NCBI GenBank assembly: GCA_019912385.1
Contig: JAIOIW010000047.1
Span: 48,231-112,230 of the forward strand
Reading direction: 5' to 3'
Origin: Notoacmeibacter sp.
GTDB lineage: Bacteria > Pseudomonadota > Alphaproteobacteria > Rhizobiales > Rhizobiaceae
Length of the DNA: 64,000 nucleotides
Below, piece by piece: positions 16,196 to 25,837 of the stretch (the first letter of the stretch is position 1; every line of letters begins with the position of its first letter). The notes under the pieces were generated by a model. The model saw only the letters and a program-made list of their open reading frames with translations, was not told where the DNA came from and made no database searches. The translations under genes and the position numbers were made by a program.

Positions 16196-17629
16196 TCATT
16201 CCGCTGCTCCTTCCGTGACGCGGGAGATCTGACCGGCGGTCGTACCCGTGCTTTCCGATATGTCGGAAAAGAGGAACTGCGAGTCGAAAATCTTCACCGG
16301 TTGGGGTTCCAATCCCGTGCGGCCAATCGTTTCGATGGCGAAACCCTGCCGGGCCGCCTCCTCGGGCGGATAAATACGGCGCAGGTCGATCATCACCGGC
16401 GTTTTCATAATCGAAGCAAGCCTTGCCAGATCAAGGTGTTTCACCGATTCCCAATCTGTCATAAGCACAACAGCGTCAGCATCCTGAGCGCATTGATAGG
16501 CGTCATGATGGAACGACACGCCGTGAAAAATCTTGCGTGCCTGATCCATGCCGCGCGGGTCGTAGGCATGGATTTCGGCGCCGGCGCGTTGCAGCAATTC
16601 GATAAACGGGATCGACGGCGATTCGCGCATGTCGTCGGTATCGGCCTTGAAGGTTAGGCCGAGTACTGCGATCCGCTTGTCCGCAACGTGGCCGTGCAGG
16701 ATGTGGCGGACCTTCATGGCCATGCGCCGCTTGCGCGCGCTGTTTGCAACCACTGTCTCCTCGACGAGACGAAGCGGCACGCCATATTCCTGTGCTGTCC
16801 TGACGAGCGCCAGCGTGTCCTTGGGAAAGCACGAGCCGCCATACCCGGGCCCGGCGCGAAGGAAATGCGGCCCTATGCGGTGATCGAGGCCGATCCCGAG
16901 CGCGATGTCAGCGACGTCAGCGTCCACCGCTTCGCAAAGATCGGCCATCTCGTTGATGAAAGTGATCTTCGTGGCCAGGAAGGCATTTGCGGCATACTTG
17001 ATGAGTTCGGCGCTTCTGCGCCGCGTGCGAACCAGCGGATGCCCCTTGCCGACCAAAGGCGCATAAATCGTTATCAACAGTTCGGCGGTCGCCTCTTCCT
17101 CGCAGCCGATGACGATCCGGTCCGGCTTGGTGAAGTCCTCGATTGCCGAACCCTCGCGCAGGAACTCCGGATTGGAGGCAACTGCGACGTTCAGGCCGGG
17201 GCGGACCTTGGCGATGAGATTGATGATGGCGTCGCCGGTACCGATCGGGACGGTGGATTTCGTGACGATGACCGCTCCCGGGCGGATCGAACGCGCAATC
17301 TCGGCCGCGGCGTCTAACACGAATCGCAGATCGGCTTCGCCGTCGGATTTGCGTGGCGGTGTTCCCACCGCGATGAAGGCGGCATCGCAAGCAGCGACCG
17401 CTTTGCCCAGGTCGGACGAAAAGGACAGGTTACCGGTCCCGATTGTCCGATGCAGGATTTCTTCCAGTCCGGGTTCGTAGATTGGCGATTCGCCCGCAAC
17501 CAGTCGGCCGAGGCGCTGCTTGTCGCGCTCCACGCATGTGACCTCGTGCCCGAGATCGGCAAAGCAGGCGCTGGCGACCAGGCCCACATAGCCGGCACCG
17601 ACAACGGTGATCTTCTTCTTCTGTGACAT
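16196..17629 (-). CDS. ugd: UDP-glucose 6-dehydrogenase
   Basis: NAD-dependent four-electron oxidation of UDP-glucose to UDP-glucuronate. It shows the N-terminal GAGYVGL Rossmann motif, KSTVPIGTG, NPEFLREGSA, and the catalytic Cys267 in GGSCFPKDT. At 477 residues it is slightly longer than usual, with an extra C-terminal tail of about 40 residues. It lies 24 bp downstream of the GT2 gene. Its product can be used directly or passed to the UXS-like enzyme. Confidence 0.95.
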   Translation of the reverse strand: MSQKKKITVVGAGYVGLVASACFADLGHEVTCVERDKQRLGRLVAGESPIYEPGLEEILHRTIGTGNLSFSSDLGKAVAACDAAFIAVGTPPRKSDGEADLRFVLDAAAEIARSIRPGAVIVTKSTVPIGTGDAIINLIAKVRPGLNVAVASNPEFLREGSAIEDFTKPDRIVIGCEEEATAELLITIYAPLVGKGHPLVRTRRRSAELIKYAANAFLATKITFINEMADLCEAVDADVADIALGIGLDHRIGPHFLRAGPGYGGSCFPKDTLALVRTAQEYGVPLRLVEETVVANSARKRRMAMKVRHILHGHVADKRIAVLGLTFKADTDDMRESPSIPFIELLQRAGAEIHAYDPRGMDQARKIFHGVSFHHDAYQCAQDADAVVLMTDWESVKHLDLARLASIMKTPVMIDLRRIYPPEEAARQGFAIETIGRTGLEPQPVKIFDSQFLFSDISESTGTTAGQISRVTEGAAE

Positions 17630-17653
17630 GTCAATAGCGCCCCACGCACCCGT

Positions 17654-19498
17654 TCATTGTCTTGGTCCCCATGCCGGTTTGAACCTGATGGTCGGATTGC
17701 CGGGTTTGCCCAACCCCGCGCCGGACGGCGGATAGACGGCTTCCGTCAGTCTGAAGGCGTCGATGCCGACCATCATCGCGTGCAGTCCCTTGGGACCGTT
17801 CTGGTGGCCGCCCGCGACAATACTGGCGCCAATCGCCAGGAAGGCCAGCGTCGTCGTGATCCCCGCGGGACTCCATGAGAACAATGACAACCCGTTCTCC
17901 AGCGAATGGCGGACAATGACGAGCAAGGTCAGGGCGCCATAGGCGAAAGCGTTGATCAGGTTGAAAAGGTAGAAGCCGCCCGCCGTTCCCGGATCCTCGA
18001 CAAGCCAGGCCGTACCGCCCGAAACCAGGGCAAGCACGAGATAGGGGGCAACGGCGCTCAGCGGCAGCCGGCCGGCCGGGTTCAGGCCTTTTGGCGTGAT
18101 CCTGAAGGGCGCGACCTTGCCGCTGACGCGATCGACAACGGCGGCGACCGAACCGAACAGCGACCACGGCCAGCGCAAGAGCAGGAAGGCGATGCCTTCC
18201 CAGCTGACGATCCTGGCGTCGGAAGGACGGAACAGCCCGGTCGACCGCCACCAGTATGCCAGGGCGAGCAGGACGATCGACAGCGGCGCCATATGCGCGA
18301 CGAAATCGAAATAGGTGACGTTGACGAGGTGGGTGCCGGATACCAGCGCATAGATCGGCATGACGTACATCACCGCCATCGCGCTGGAAAACATCGGATA
18401 CCAGAGCTGCGAAAACAGGAACTGGAACCGGACGCGGCCCTTCAGCCTGGGAACATAGGTCTTCGAATATTGGAGCAGGATGGTGACCAGGCTGCGCGAC
18501 CACTGGAATTCCTGCAAGATGAGATCGGCAAACGTGGCGGGACCATCACCATGGGCGATCGCGTCGACGGCATGAACGCCGCGCCATCCGTTGGCATTGA
18601 AAATCAGCGTGGTGGAATGATCCTCGGCGAGTTCCGGGCCCAGGCCGCCAATCTCCCTCAGGGCGGCGGTGCGCACCGAGTAGTGCGAGCCGATGCACAG
18701 CGGCGCCCACCCGGAATTGTAACCGGATTGCAGCGCGCCATGCATGCTCGCCTCGACATACAGGCGGCCGCGCGCCGACCAACTGTCACCGGCATTGCTG
18801 TCGCATATGCTCGGGGCGGACACGTATCCCACCGCAGGGTCCGCGAAGGGCGCGATGGCGTTTCTCAGATAATCGGGTGTCGGGACGTGGTCGGCGTCGA
18901 ACTGGGAGACGAAATCGTAGACGGCATATCCGTAGCGGTCGTAGAAATAGGCGAGATTGCCCTCCTTGCTGCGCGTGCGGCGCGGCCAGCCGGGCCGCTG
19001 GTATTCCCCGACTCCCCTGCGGGTCGATACCTTGACGCCGTGCTGGCGGCACCAATCCAGGGTTTGCGGATCGGGATCCTCGTCGGCCAGCCAGGTATCG
19101 TGAAGAATACCGTTTTGAACGAGGGCGCCCTGGAGCGTCTTTTCAACCACGTCGAAAGGTTCGGACGGCGCCTTGGTCACCACCATGGCGACACGGGCGC
19201 CGGGCGGCAAGGCTGCCCCCCTGGTCGGAATGCGGGCATTGGCGAAAATGAATATGAAATAGGCGGGAACGAGCGTGACCCACGCCAGAACGAGCGAAAC
19301 GATGCCGAACCTTGCCGGGGTGCTGTAGTGCTCGGGCCTCAACCACCACGACCAGAAGAACAGCAGTGCTGCGATCCAGACGGCGCTGCCGAATGTATTG
19401 GCCACCTTGCGGTAGCCCGTGAATACGGCTTCGAATTGGGGAACAGGGCTCGCGCTTGCCGGAACTGCCTTCAGATCAAGGGGGGCCTTGGCGCTCAT
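17654..19498 (-). CDS. Processive family-2 glycosyltransferase (cellulose-synthase-like)
   Basis: A 614-residue membrane protein: two N-terminal helices, a cytoplasmic GT2 domain and a C-terminal membrane block. Catalytic elements are DEDPD, QFDADH, ELAEDHST and a QEFQWSRS motif in the position of the Q-x-x-RW of processive synthases, close to but not matching the canonical form. It is likely to polymerise and export a polysaccharide from UDP-sugars made by the flanking galE, ugd and UXS-like genes. No PilZ domain is visible, so cyclic-di-GMP control, if any, would be indirect. Confidence 0.88.
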   Translation of the reverse strand: MSAKAPLDLKAVPASASPVPQFEAVFTGYRKVANTFGSAVWIAALLFFWSWWLRPEHYSTPARFGIVSLVLAWVTLVPAYFIFIFANARIPTRGAALPPGARVAMVVTKAPSEPFDVVEKTLQGALVQNGILHDTWLADEDPDPQTLDWCRQHGVKVSTRRGVGEYQRPGWPRRTRSKEGNLAYFYDRYGYAVYDFVSQFDADHVPTPDYLRNAIAPFADPAVGYVSAPSICDSNAGDSWSARGRLYVEASMHGALQSGYNSGWAPLCIGSHYSVRTAALREIGGLGPELAEDHSTTLIFNANGWRGVHAVDAIAHGDGPATFADLILQEFQWSRSLVTILLQYSKTYVPRLKGRVRFQFLFSQLWYPMFSSAMAVMYVMPIYALVSGTHLVNVTYFDFVAHMAPLSIVLLALAYWWRSTGLFRPSDARIVSWEGIAFLLLRWPWSLFGSVAAVVDRVSGKVAPFRITPKGLNPAGRLPLSAVAPYLVLALVSGGTAWLVEDPGTAGGFYLFNLINAFAYGALTLLVIVRHSLENGLSLFSWSPAGITTTLAFLAIGASIVAGGHQNGPKGLHAMMVGIDAFRLTEAVYPPSGAGLGKPGNPTIRFKPAWGPRQ

Positions 19499-19570
19499 GT
19501 ACTTCCTTCAGACGTCCATCCGTCCGGCCGTCTTCAAATCCATGACTCCATCAGCCGTTGATCCCGGCAA

Positions 19571-20668
19571 TCATGCCGGGAAAATCTTCGTGACAGCGTG
19601 CGATCGCGGTGTTTCCTTCAAAGTTGAAAGTTCCCGGGCGAAGTGCCGGATCGTCGGCGGAAGGCCGTCTTCGAGCCGGATTTTCGGTTCCCACTTCAAT
19701 ATTTTCCGCGCCCGGTCGATCACGGGCCGACGCACCTTCGGATCATCCAGGGCTTCGGGGAGATGTACGACCTTCGATGCCGAGCCAGTCATCGAGATGA
19801 CCGTCCGCGCGACGTCATTGATCGAGAATTCCCGCGGATTTCCGAGATTGACCGGCAAGGGGAGGTCCCCTTCGTGATCCATGAGGCGCACAAGCCCCTC
19901 GATCATGTCGTCGACATAGCAGAATGACCGCGTGAACGAGCCGTCGCCATAGACGGTCAAGTCCTCGCCCAGCAGCGCCTGGATGACGAAATTGGATATG
20001 ACGCGACCGTCGTCGGCGCGCATGGACGGCCCGTAGGTATTGAAAATGCGGGCAACGCGGATATCGACTTTCAGCGTGCGGTGATAGTCGTAAAACAGTG
20101 TTTCAGCGCAGCGCTTGCCCTCATCATAGCAGGCGCGCGGGCCCATGATCGCGACATTGCCGCGATAGTCTTCGTTCTGCGGGTGTTGAAGGGGATCGCC
20201 ATATACTTCCGACGTCGATGCCTGGAGGATGCGCGCTCCGTTTTCGACCGCCATGTCGAGCAGGTTCCGCGCACCGAGCACATTAGTGAGCATCGTCTTG
20301 ATCGGATCCGCCTCATAGGCGGGTGGCGATGCAGGGCAGGCCAGATTGAAAATGCGGTCGGCCTTGAGCGATAGCGGTTCCCTCACATCGTGACGGATGA
20401 ATTCGTAGCGGCCGGACGCGGCCAATTCATCGACGTGAGCCTGCATGCCGGTCGACATGTCATCGACGCATACCACCCACTCGCCTTCGGCGAGCAACCG
20501 CTTGCACAAGTGGTATCCAAGAAAACCGGCGCCGCCGGTCACAACCGTCGTTCTATTTGACGAGCGCAAAACCCGAGCCTCAATGTTTCCCCGTCCATTG
20601 CACCCAATATCAACCGGATTCACGGTACGGTTGATGAATTCAATTACATTGGTGCGCGGAAATTGCAT
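19571..20668 (-). CDS. UDP-glucuronate decarboxylase-like (UXS) sugar-nucleotide epimerase
   Basis: Extended SDR protein of 365 residues. It has TGGAGFLGYHLC for NAD binding, NLACPASP, ASTSEVYGDP, the catalytic CYDEGKR and RIFNTYGPSM, a pattern characteristic of UDP-xylose synthases. Such enzymes convert UDP-glucuronate, the Ugd product, to UDP-xylose. The first 38 residues are unusual and a later start is possible; the chosen ATG lies within an 18-bp palindrome. It is the first gene of the minus-strand part of the polysaccharide locus. Confidence 0.9.
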   Translation of the reverse strand: MQFPRTNVIEFINRTVNPVDIGCNGRGNIEARVLRSSNRTTVVTGGAGFLGYHLCKRLLAEGEWVVCVDDMSTGMQAHVDELAASGRYEFIRHDVREPLSLKADRIFNLACPASPPAYEADPIKTMLTNVLGARNLLDMAVENGARILQASTSEVYGDPLQHPQNEDYRGNVAIMGPRACYDEGKRCAETLFYDYHRTLKVDIRVARIFNTYGPSMRADDGRVISNFVIQALLGEDLTVYGDGSFTRSFCYVDDMIEGLVRLMDHEGDLPLPVNLGNPREFSINDVARTVISMTGSASKVVHLPEALDDPKVRRPVIDRARKILKWEPKIRLEDGLPPTIRHFARELSTLKETPRSHAVTKIFPA

Positions 20669-20683
20669 TGACGACGGTCAATG
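20666..20683. promoter_or_regulatory. Palindrome at the UXS-like start codon
   Basis: CATTGAC and GTCAATG form 7-bp arms around a 4-base spacer, overlapping the annotated start codon. If the true start is downstream this would be a promoter-proximal operator for the polysaccharide operon. Regulator unknown. Confidence 0.35.
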
Positions 20684-20829
20684 AGGTCCGTGCGGGCGGC
20701 AGCAGGAAAGTCCCATCGGCATCGGCCCGCAGCCCCGGTACAAGCCGCATGGCCGATCAGAGTTAAGAGCACGTCAATCCTTTCTATCTAGTCTCCTGCC
20801 CCGATACCCAAACAGGTGCCGGGCTTACT

Positions 20830-23800
20830 ATGCGCACAAGATCATCTTCCATCAGGACTTCGGGCGGGTGGGCCCGCAAGCGCTATAAAAAAGACGAACT
20901 CGCGGATCTCGTCGAAACCGGCGTCGACTGGATATGGGAAACCGACAGCCAGCACCGGTTCCGCTATTTCTCCGACAATTACGAGAATGTGACCGGGGTG
21001 GATCCGAAGAGACTTCTCGGCAAGACGCGTGCCGATGTCTTTGCGACCCTGACCAAGCCCAACCCACGGATCCAGCAGCATCTCGACGATCTGGAAAATC
21101 ACCGCCCCTTTCGTCATTTCATCATGGAATCGAAGGCGAGCGACAATCTCTACAATTGGGTCAGCATCTCCGGTGACCCGGTCTTCGACGAAGACGGGAC
21201 ATTCCAGGGTTACCGGGGCACCGGCAGCAACATCGATGTCGTGATCGCCCTGCATGACGAACTTAACAAGGCGCGCGCCGAACTGCACGAAACGCGAAGC
21301 ACGCTGGAATCGGTGTTTGAGTCCGTCGACACCGGGTTGATCGTCTATGACGATAACGACCGGCTGGTGATGGCCAACGCCATCATGCGCGATCTCTATC
21401 CCAAGCTGTCGCCGATATTGAAAAAGGGCACTCCTCTAAGGGAGATCCTCGGATCCGGATATGACACCGGCCAGTGGGACAACGCGCCCAGCGGCAATGA
21501 ACCGGAACTGGATCGTGAAGCCTGGATCGATGAGCGCGTCAAGGAATTGCGTGCGCGGTTTTCGGAGAAGGAAATAAGACTGCCTGACGGCCGCTGGGTA
21601 CTGCTGCGCAATCGGCGGCTCGAAAACGGCCTGCTCGTCTGTGTTCGCTCGGACATAACCGCCCTGAAGGAACGCGAGCAAAGCTATCGGGAAACGGCAG
21701 CGGCGGCGGCCCTCGCATCGGCCGTCATCGACGGATTCGATCAGGCGATCTTCGTCAAGGACAACGACCTTCGCTTCGTCGCGGTCAACAGTCCGTTCGA
21801 GGATGCGGTCGGAAAGCGGTTTTGCGAACTGAAAGGCAAGACCGCGTGCGAGATATTCGGCAACGAAGGTCTCCATTTCGAGGAAAGCGAGCGCCGCGTC
21901 CTCGATACCGGTGAGGCGTACGAGGAAATCGATTCCTACCGCGAGGAGGAGGGGGCTCAGCGCTGGAGAATGGTTCGTAAGAACCGGATCACCACATCCG
22001 ACGGAAAATCCTACGTGGCGGGATTTGTTCGTGACGTGAGCGAGCTGAAGTCCAAGGAACTGGAGGCGGAGCGGGCACGCCTGGATGCCGAGGAGGCCGG
22101 CGCGCGCCTGCAAGGTGCAATCGATGTCCTCGATGACGGATTCGTGCTGTGGGACAGCGACGACCGCCTCGTCGCCTGCAATGATGCCTTCCGCCGTCAG
22201 TTTTCCTTCCTTCCAAACCTGAAAACGGGTCGCACGTATAGCGAACTGTTTTTCGAATTCGCCCAGTCCGGCATTGTCAAGGAAGCGGTGGGGCGCGAGG
22301 AAGAATGGGTGCGCGAGCACTCCGAAAGGCGGGCGGAAGAACTCGGCGAGGAAATCATCTTCAAGACCCATGACGGGCGCTGGATGATACGGCGCGACCG
22401 CATGACGCACAGTGGGTACCGGGTCGGCATCAGGACGGATATCACCGACATCAAGGCGCGCGAGGAGGAGGCGACGGCCGCCCGCACCCGGCTGGTGGAT
22501 GTGATCGAATCCATGCCCGCCGGCGTGATCATCTACGACAAGGACGACCGGTTTGTCCTGGCGAACTCGAAGATCCGCGAAACGCTGCCGGGCATGGTTC
22601 CGGCCATGGAGGCCGGTTGTCCGCTGCGCGATGCGCTCGCGCTGGCGCACGTCAACGGCTATTTCCGCCAAAGCGGCGATCCCGAGACGGACGCGCTCTA
22701 CGACACCGACCGTGAAGGCTGGATCGAGGCCTATCTGCAACGCTATCATCGCAAGTACGATGTGTCGCAGCGGGAACTCGCGGATGGCCGGTGGACCCAG
22801 GCGATTGACACGCGAACGCCTGACGGCACGTTCATCGGCGTGCGTATCGACATCACGCGCCAGGTGGAGGTCCAGGCCGAGACCCAGGCGGCACGCCAGA
22901 TGCTGCAGGATGCCATCGACGCCATGGACGAGCAGTTTGTCATCTTCGGTGCGGATGACCGCCTGCTGGTGGGCAACAAGCGGTTCTGGGAAACCTGCGA
23001 AGGCATGCCGATCGATATCGGCATTACCTGTTCGTCGATGATCGATGCCATCGGCGAGAGTATTTTCGCAGGCAGGCCGGAGGAAGAGAAGGCGGCATGG
23101 CGGGAGCGCCAGTCGGATGTCCGCCGCGAGGCGCTGGAGAGCGACAAACCGATCGAGATCACCAGTCGCAGCGGGCGATGGTATCGCGTCGACCTGCGCC
23201 GGATGACAAATGGAGCACTTCTCGAAATTCGCAGCGAAGTAACCGACGAAAAGCGCCAGGCACTCGAGTTGAAATGCCAGAAGGAGTTGAGCGAGACCAT
23301 GTCGCAGGACCTGCGGCGTACGATCGATCAAATGCTGATGGGTACGGTCCTGCTCGACGCCGATCTCAATACCGAGATCATCAATTCCGCCTATTACCAG
23401 ATATGGGATATCGATCCGGCACGTTATCCCGCCGGGGTTCCGTTCGCGGACCTGATCTATGCGAACGGTGGAACGGACGTGCGCGCACAGGATGCCGATT
23501 CCTTTGAGGCCTATGCGGAAGAATGCATCGCCGAAGTGCGCAGCGGCGCCGTCGAGCCGAGCGAACTGACGCGCGCCGACGGGGTAACGCTGATCTATTC
23601 GGTCGCCGAACTGAGCGGGGGAAAACGGCTGGTCACCTATTTCGACATCACCGACCAGAAAAAGCGCGAAGCGCTGCTCGACGATGCCAAGATGAAGGCC
23701 GAACTGGCGGATCGCGCCAAATCGGAATTCCTCGCCAACATGAGCCACGAGATCAGGACACCGATGAACGGTGTGCTCGGCATGGCCGAGCTTTTGGCGA

Positions 23801-25398
23801 AGACCGAACTGAATTCCAAGCAGAAGACGTTCACCAACATCATCGTCAAATCGGGGAACGCACTGCTGACGATCATCAACGATATCCTGGATTTCTCCAA
23901 GATCGACGCGGGGCAACTGGTGCTTGATCCGGCACCGTTCAACCTGGCCGAGGCGATCGAGGATGTTGCCGCGCTGGTTTCGGTGCGTGCAAAGGAAAAG
24001 GATGTCGAACTGGCCGTGCGCATTGCGCCTGACCTGCCGGGTCATTTCATCGGCGATGTCGGCCGCATCCGCCAGATGGTGACCAACCTGATGGGCAATG
24101 CCGTGAAGTTCACCGACAAGGGCCATGTCCTGGTCGACGTAACCGGAGTCCAAGGGGCGGAGAAAACGACCCTGCGTTTCGCCGTCGAGGATACCGGTAT
24201 CGGGATTCCCGCCGACAAGCTGGAAACCGTGTTCGACAAGTTCAGCCAGATCGACGCCTCGTCGACCCGGCGCCATGAAGGCACCGGGCTTGGTCTGGCC
24301 ATCACGTCGCGCCTGGTCGAACTTATGGGTGGACGGATCGGCGCCGTGAGCACCATTGGCGAAGGCTCCACATTCTGGTTCGAAATCGATTTGCCAAATG
24401 CCGAAAAGGGGGACAGCAAGGTGGAAACACCGATCAACGCTTCGGGTGCACGCGTCCTGATAATCGACGATAACGAGGTTAACCGGTCGATCCTGCTGGA
24501 GCAGACCGCGTCCTGGTCATTCGACTCCTGCGCGGCGAGCAGCGGCGCGGAGGGGCTGGAAGTGCTGCGGGCCGCCGCCCGCTACGGACTGGCCGTCGAT
24601 TGCGTCATTCTCGATTACCAGATGCCGGGCATGAACGGCATCCAGGTCGCCGATGCGATACGGGCCGATCCTGCGATCGCGAAGACGCCGATTGTCCTGC
24701 TGACGTCGGTCGACCATGCATTGTCGAGCGCCGACTATGGCACCATGGGCATCGATGCCCACCTGGTGAAACCCGCGCGCTCGTCGGACCTTCTCGAAAC
24801 GATCATCGAACAGATACAGAAGTCGCGGGATGTGACGAAAGGCGGCGATACGGCGGCTGACACCCCGACCGCCGAAGAAACGGACGTTGCCGCACGGGAC
24901 GGCCTTGTCCCGACAGGCCCGGTTGCCGATCTGTCACCTGCGGCGCATGGCGAAGAAGGCGATCTCGGGCTGCCGGATCCGCAGCGGGCGAATTCCGGCC
25001 GCGTCGACATCCTCGTAGCCGAGGACAACGAGGTCAACCAGCTCGTCCTTTCGCAGATCCTTGCGGATTCACCTTACACATTCGAGATGGTGACCAATGG
25101 AGAGCTTGCCGTCGAGCAGTGGCGCTCGATGGAACCGCGCCTCGTGCTGATGGACGTGTCGATGCCCGAGATGAACGGCCTTGAGGCCACAGCCCATATA
25201 CGGCGCGCAGAGGCACGCGACGGCCTCGCCCGAACGCCGATCATAGGGGTCACGGCCCACGCGCTGAAAGGCGACCGCGAGCGGTGCCTGGAGAGCGGGA
25301 TGGATGGTTACCTGTCGAAGCCGATCAGCCCGAATGCGCTGCTGAACAAGATCGACGAGTGGCTGGGCGAACGCGCGGGCCGCCGATCGGCGAACTGA
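20830..25398 (+). CDS. Soluble hybrid histidine kinase with seven PAS domains and two receiver domains
   Basis: A 1522-residue signalling protein with no signal peptide or membrane helix. I count seven tandem PAS modules over residues about 20-950; most of them open with a segment like DDGFVLWDSDDRLVACN. They are followed by a HisKA domain with phospho-acceptor His973 in NMSHEIRTPMNG, and a HATPase with the DTGIGIP and GTGLGLAI boxes. Receiver 1 has Asp1262 in ILDYQMPG; receiver 2 has Asp1442 in LMDVSMPEMNG. No HPt domain is present, so output needs a separate phosphotransfer protein. It lies between the polysaccharide locus and the pst operon. Its signal and target are unknown; links to either neighbour are speculative. 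Confidence 0.92.
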   Translation: MRTRSSSIRTSGGWARKRYKKDELADLVETGVDWIWETDSQHRFRYFSDNYENVTGVDPKRLLGKTRADVFATLTKPNPRIQQHLDDLENHRPFRHFIMESKASDNLYNWVSISGDPVFDEDGTFQGYRGTGSNIDVVIALHDELNKARAELHETRSTLESVFESVDTGLIVYDDNDRLVMANAIMRDLYPKLSPILKKGTPLREILGSGYDTGQWDNAPSGNEPELDREAWIDERVKELRARFSEKEIRLPDGRWVLLRNRRLENGLLVCVRSDITALKEREQSYRETAAAAALASAVIDGFDQAIFVKDNDLRFVAVNSPFEDAVGKRFCELKGKTACEIFGNEGLHFEESERRVLDTGEAYEEIDSYREEEGAQRWRMVRKNRITTSDGKSYVAGFVRDVSELKSKELEAERARLDAEEAGARLQGAIDVLDDGFVLWDSDDRLVACNDAFRRQFSFLPNLKTGRTYSELFFEFAQSGIVKEAVGREEEWVREHSERRAEELGEEIIFKTHDGRWMIRRDRMTHSGYRVGIRTDITDIKAREEEATAARTRLVDVIESMPAGVIIYDKDDRFVLANSKIRETLPGMVPAMEAGCPLRDALALAHVNGYFRQSGDPETDALYDTDREGWIEAYLQRYHRKYDVSQRELADGRWTQAIDTRTPDGTFIGVRIDITRQVEVQAETQAARQMLQDAIDAMDEQFVIFGADDRLLVGNKRFWETCEGMPIDIGITCSSMIDAIGESIFAGRPEEEKAAWRERQSDVRREALESDKPIEITSRSGRWYRVDLRRMTNGALLEIRSEVTDEKRQALELKCQKELSETMSQDLRRTIDQMLMGTVLLDADLNTEIINSAYYQIWDIDPARYPAGVPFADLIYANGGTDVRAQDADSFEAYAEECIAEVRSGAVEPSELTRADGVTLIYSVAELSGGKRLVTYFDITDQKKREALLDDAKMKAELADRAKSEFLANMSHEIRTPMNGVLGMAELLAKTELNSKQKTFTNIIVKSGNALLTIINDILDFSKIDAGQLVLDPAPFNLAEAIEDVAALVSVRAKEKDVELAVRIAPDLPGHFIGDVGRIRQMVTNLMGNAVKFTDKGHVLVDVTGVQGAEKTTLRFAVEDTGIGIPADKLETVFDKFSQIDASSTRRHEGTGLGLAITSRLVELMGGRIGAVSTIGEGSTFWFEIDLPNAEKGDSKVETPINASGARVLIIDDNEVNRSILLEQTASWSFDSCAASSGAEGLEVLRAAARYGLAVDCVILDYQMPGMNGIQVADAIRADPAIAKTPIVLLTSVDHALSSADYGTMGIDAHLVKPARSSDLLETIIEQIQKSRDVTKGGDTAADTPTAEETDVAARDGLVPTGPVADLSPAAHGEEGDLGLPDPQRANSGRVDILVAEDNEVNQLVLSQILADSPYTFEMVTNGELAVEQWRSMEPRLVLMDVSMPEMNGLEATAHIRRAEARDGLARTPIIGVTAHALKGDRERCLESGMDGYLSKPISPNALLNKIDEWLGERAGRRSAN

Positions 25399-25837
25399 CC
25401 GCCCACACCATTCAAACGTTCCTGATTTGTGTATGGTGCGATCGCGTAATACCGGTCCGTTGGAACGTGCCGTAATCGTTGAACGCCGGTTATCTGTCAG
25501 ATCGGCACTCCGGACGGCTTGGCGGGGGCCGCGGCTGAGCTAATGCCCCACATATAGCTCATGGGAAAGCCCGGCCTGGGCGAACAGCACGCCCGAACCC
25601 GCCCGCCGTCCGGTTTTCACTCCACCGCCGATGCACGGTTCCCCAACTAATTCCATCCGTTCAGCGACGGCGATGGAGATGTTGGTTCCCTGCGGTGGCT
25701 CCGGAGTTGTGGCGGTCCATTCCCTGATGTAAATCTTGCTGACACCAAACTGTCATCGAACTGTTACAATGGTTTTGTAGGTCCGGAACCGCGCCACCAT
25801 CGAGCGCAGACAAATCCGCTACAGGAGCAAGGTTGTC
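25399..25837. other. Non-coding region upstream of pstS
   Basis: Contains the PHO box near its right end and otherwise no gene. A weak CACCAT/ATGGTG dyad at 25406-25438 just after the kinase stop may help terminate that transcript but has no T-run. Confidence 0.55.
25739..25767 (+). promoter_or_regulatory. PHO box (PhoB operator) for pstSCAB-phoU-phoB
   Basis: Three direct heptads CTGACAC (25739), CTGTCAT (25750) and CTGTTAC (25761), each separated by four bases, give the 11-bp period of PhoB sites. The middle heptad matches the consensus CTGTCAT exactly. It ends about 70 bp before pstS, the expected place for PhoB activation under phosphate starvation. Confidence 0.85.

Noticed and set aside
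21436..24276. 946-residue open frame antisense to the PAS kinase
   Set aside because: Long only because of codon bias in the kinase; no domain or ribosome-binding site.
25406..25438. Terminator after the PAS kinase
   Set aside because: Only a 6-bp dyad with a long loop and no T-run.
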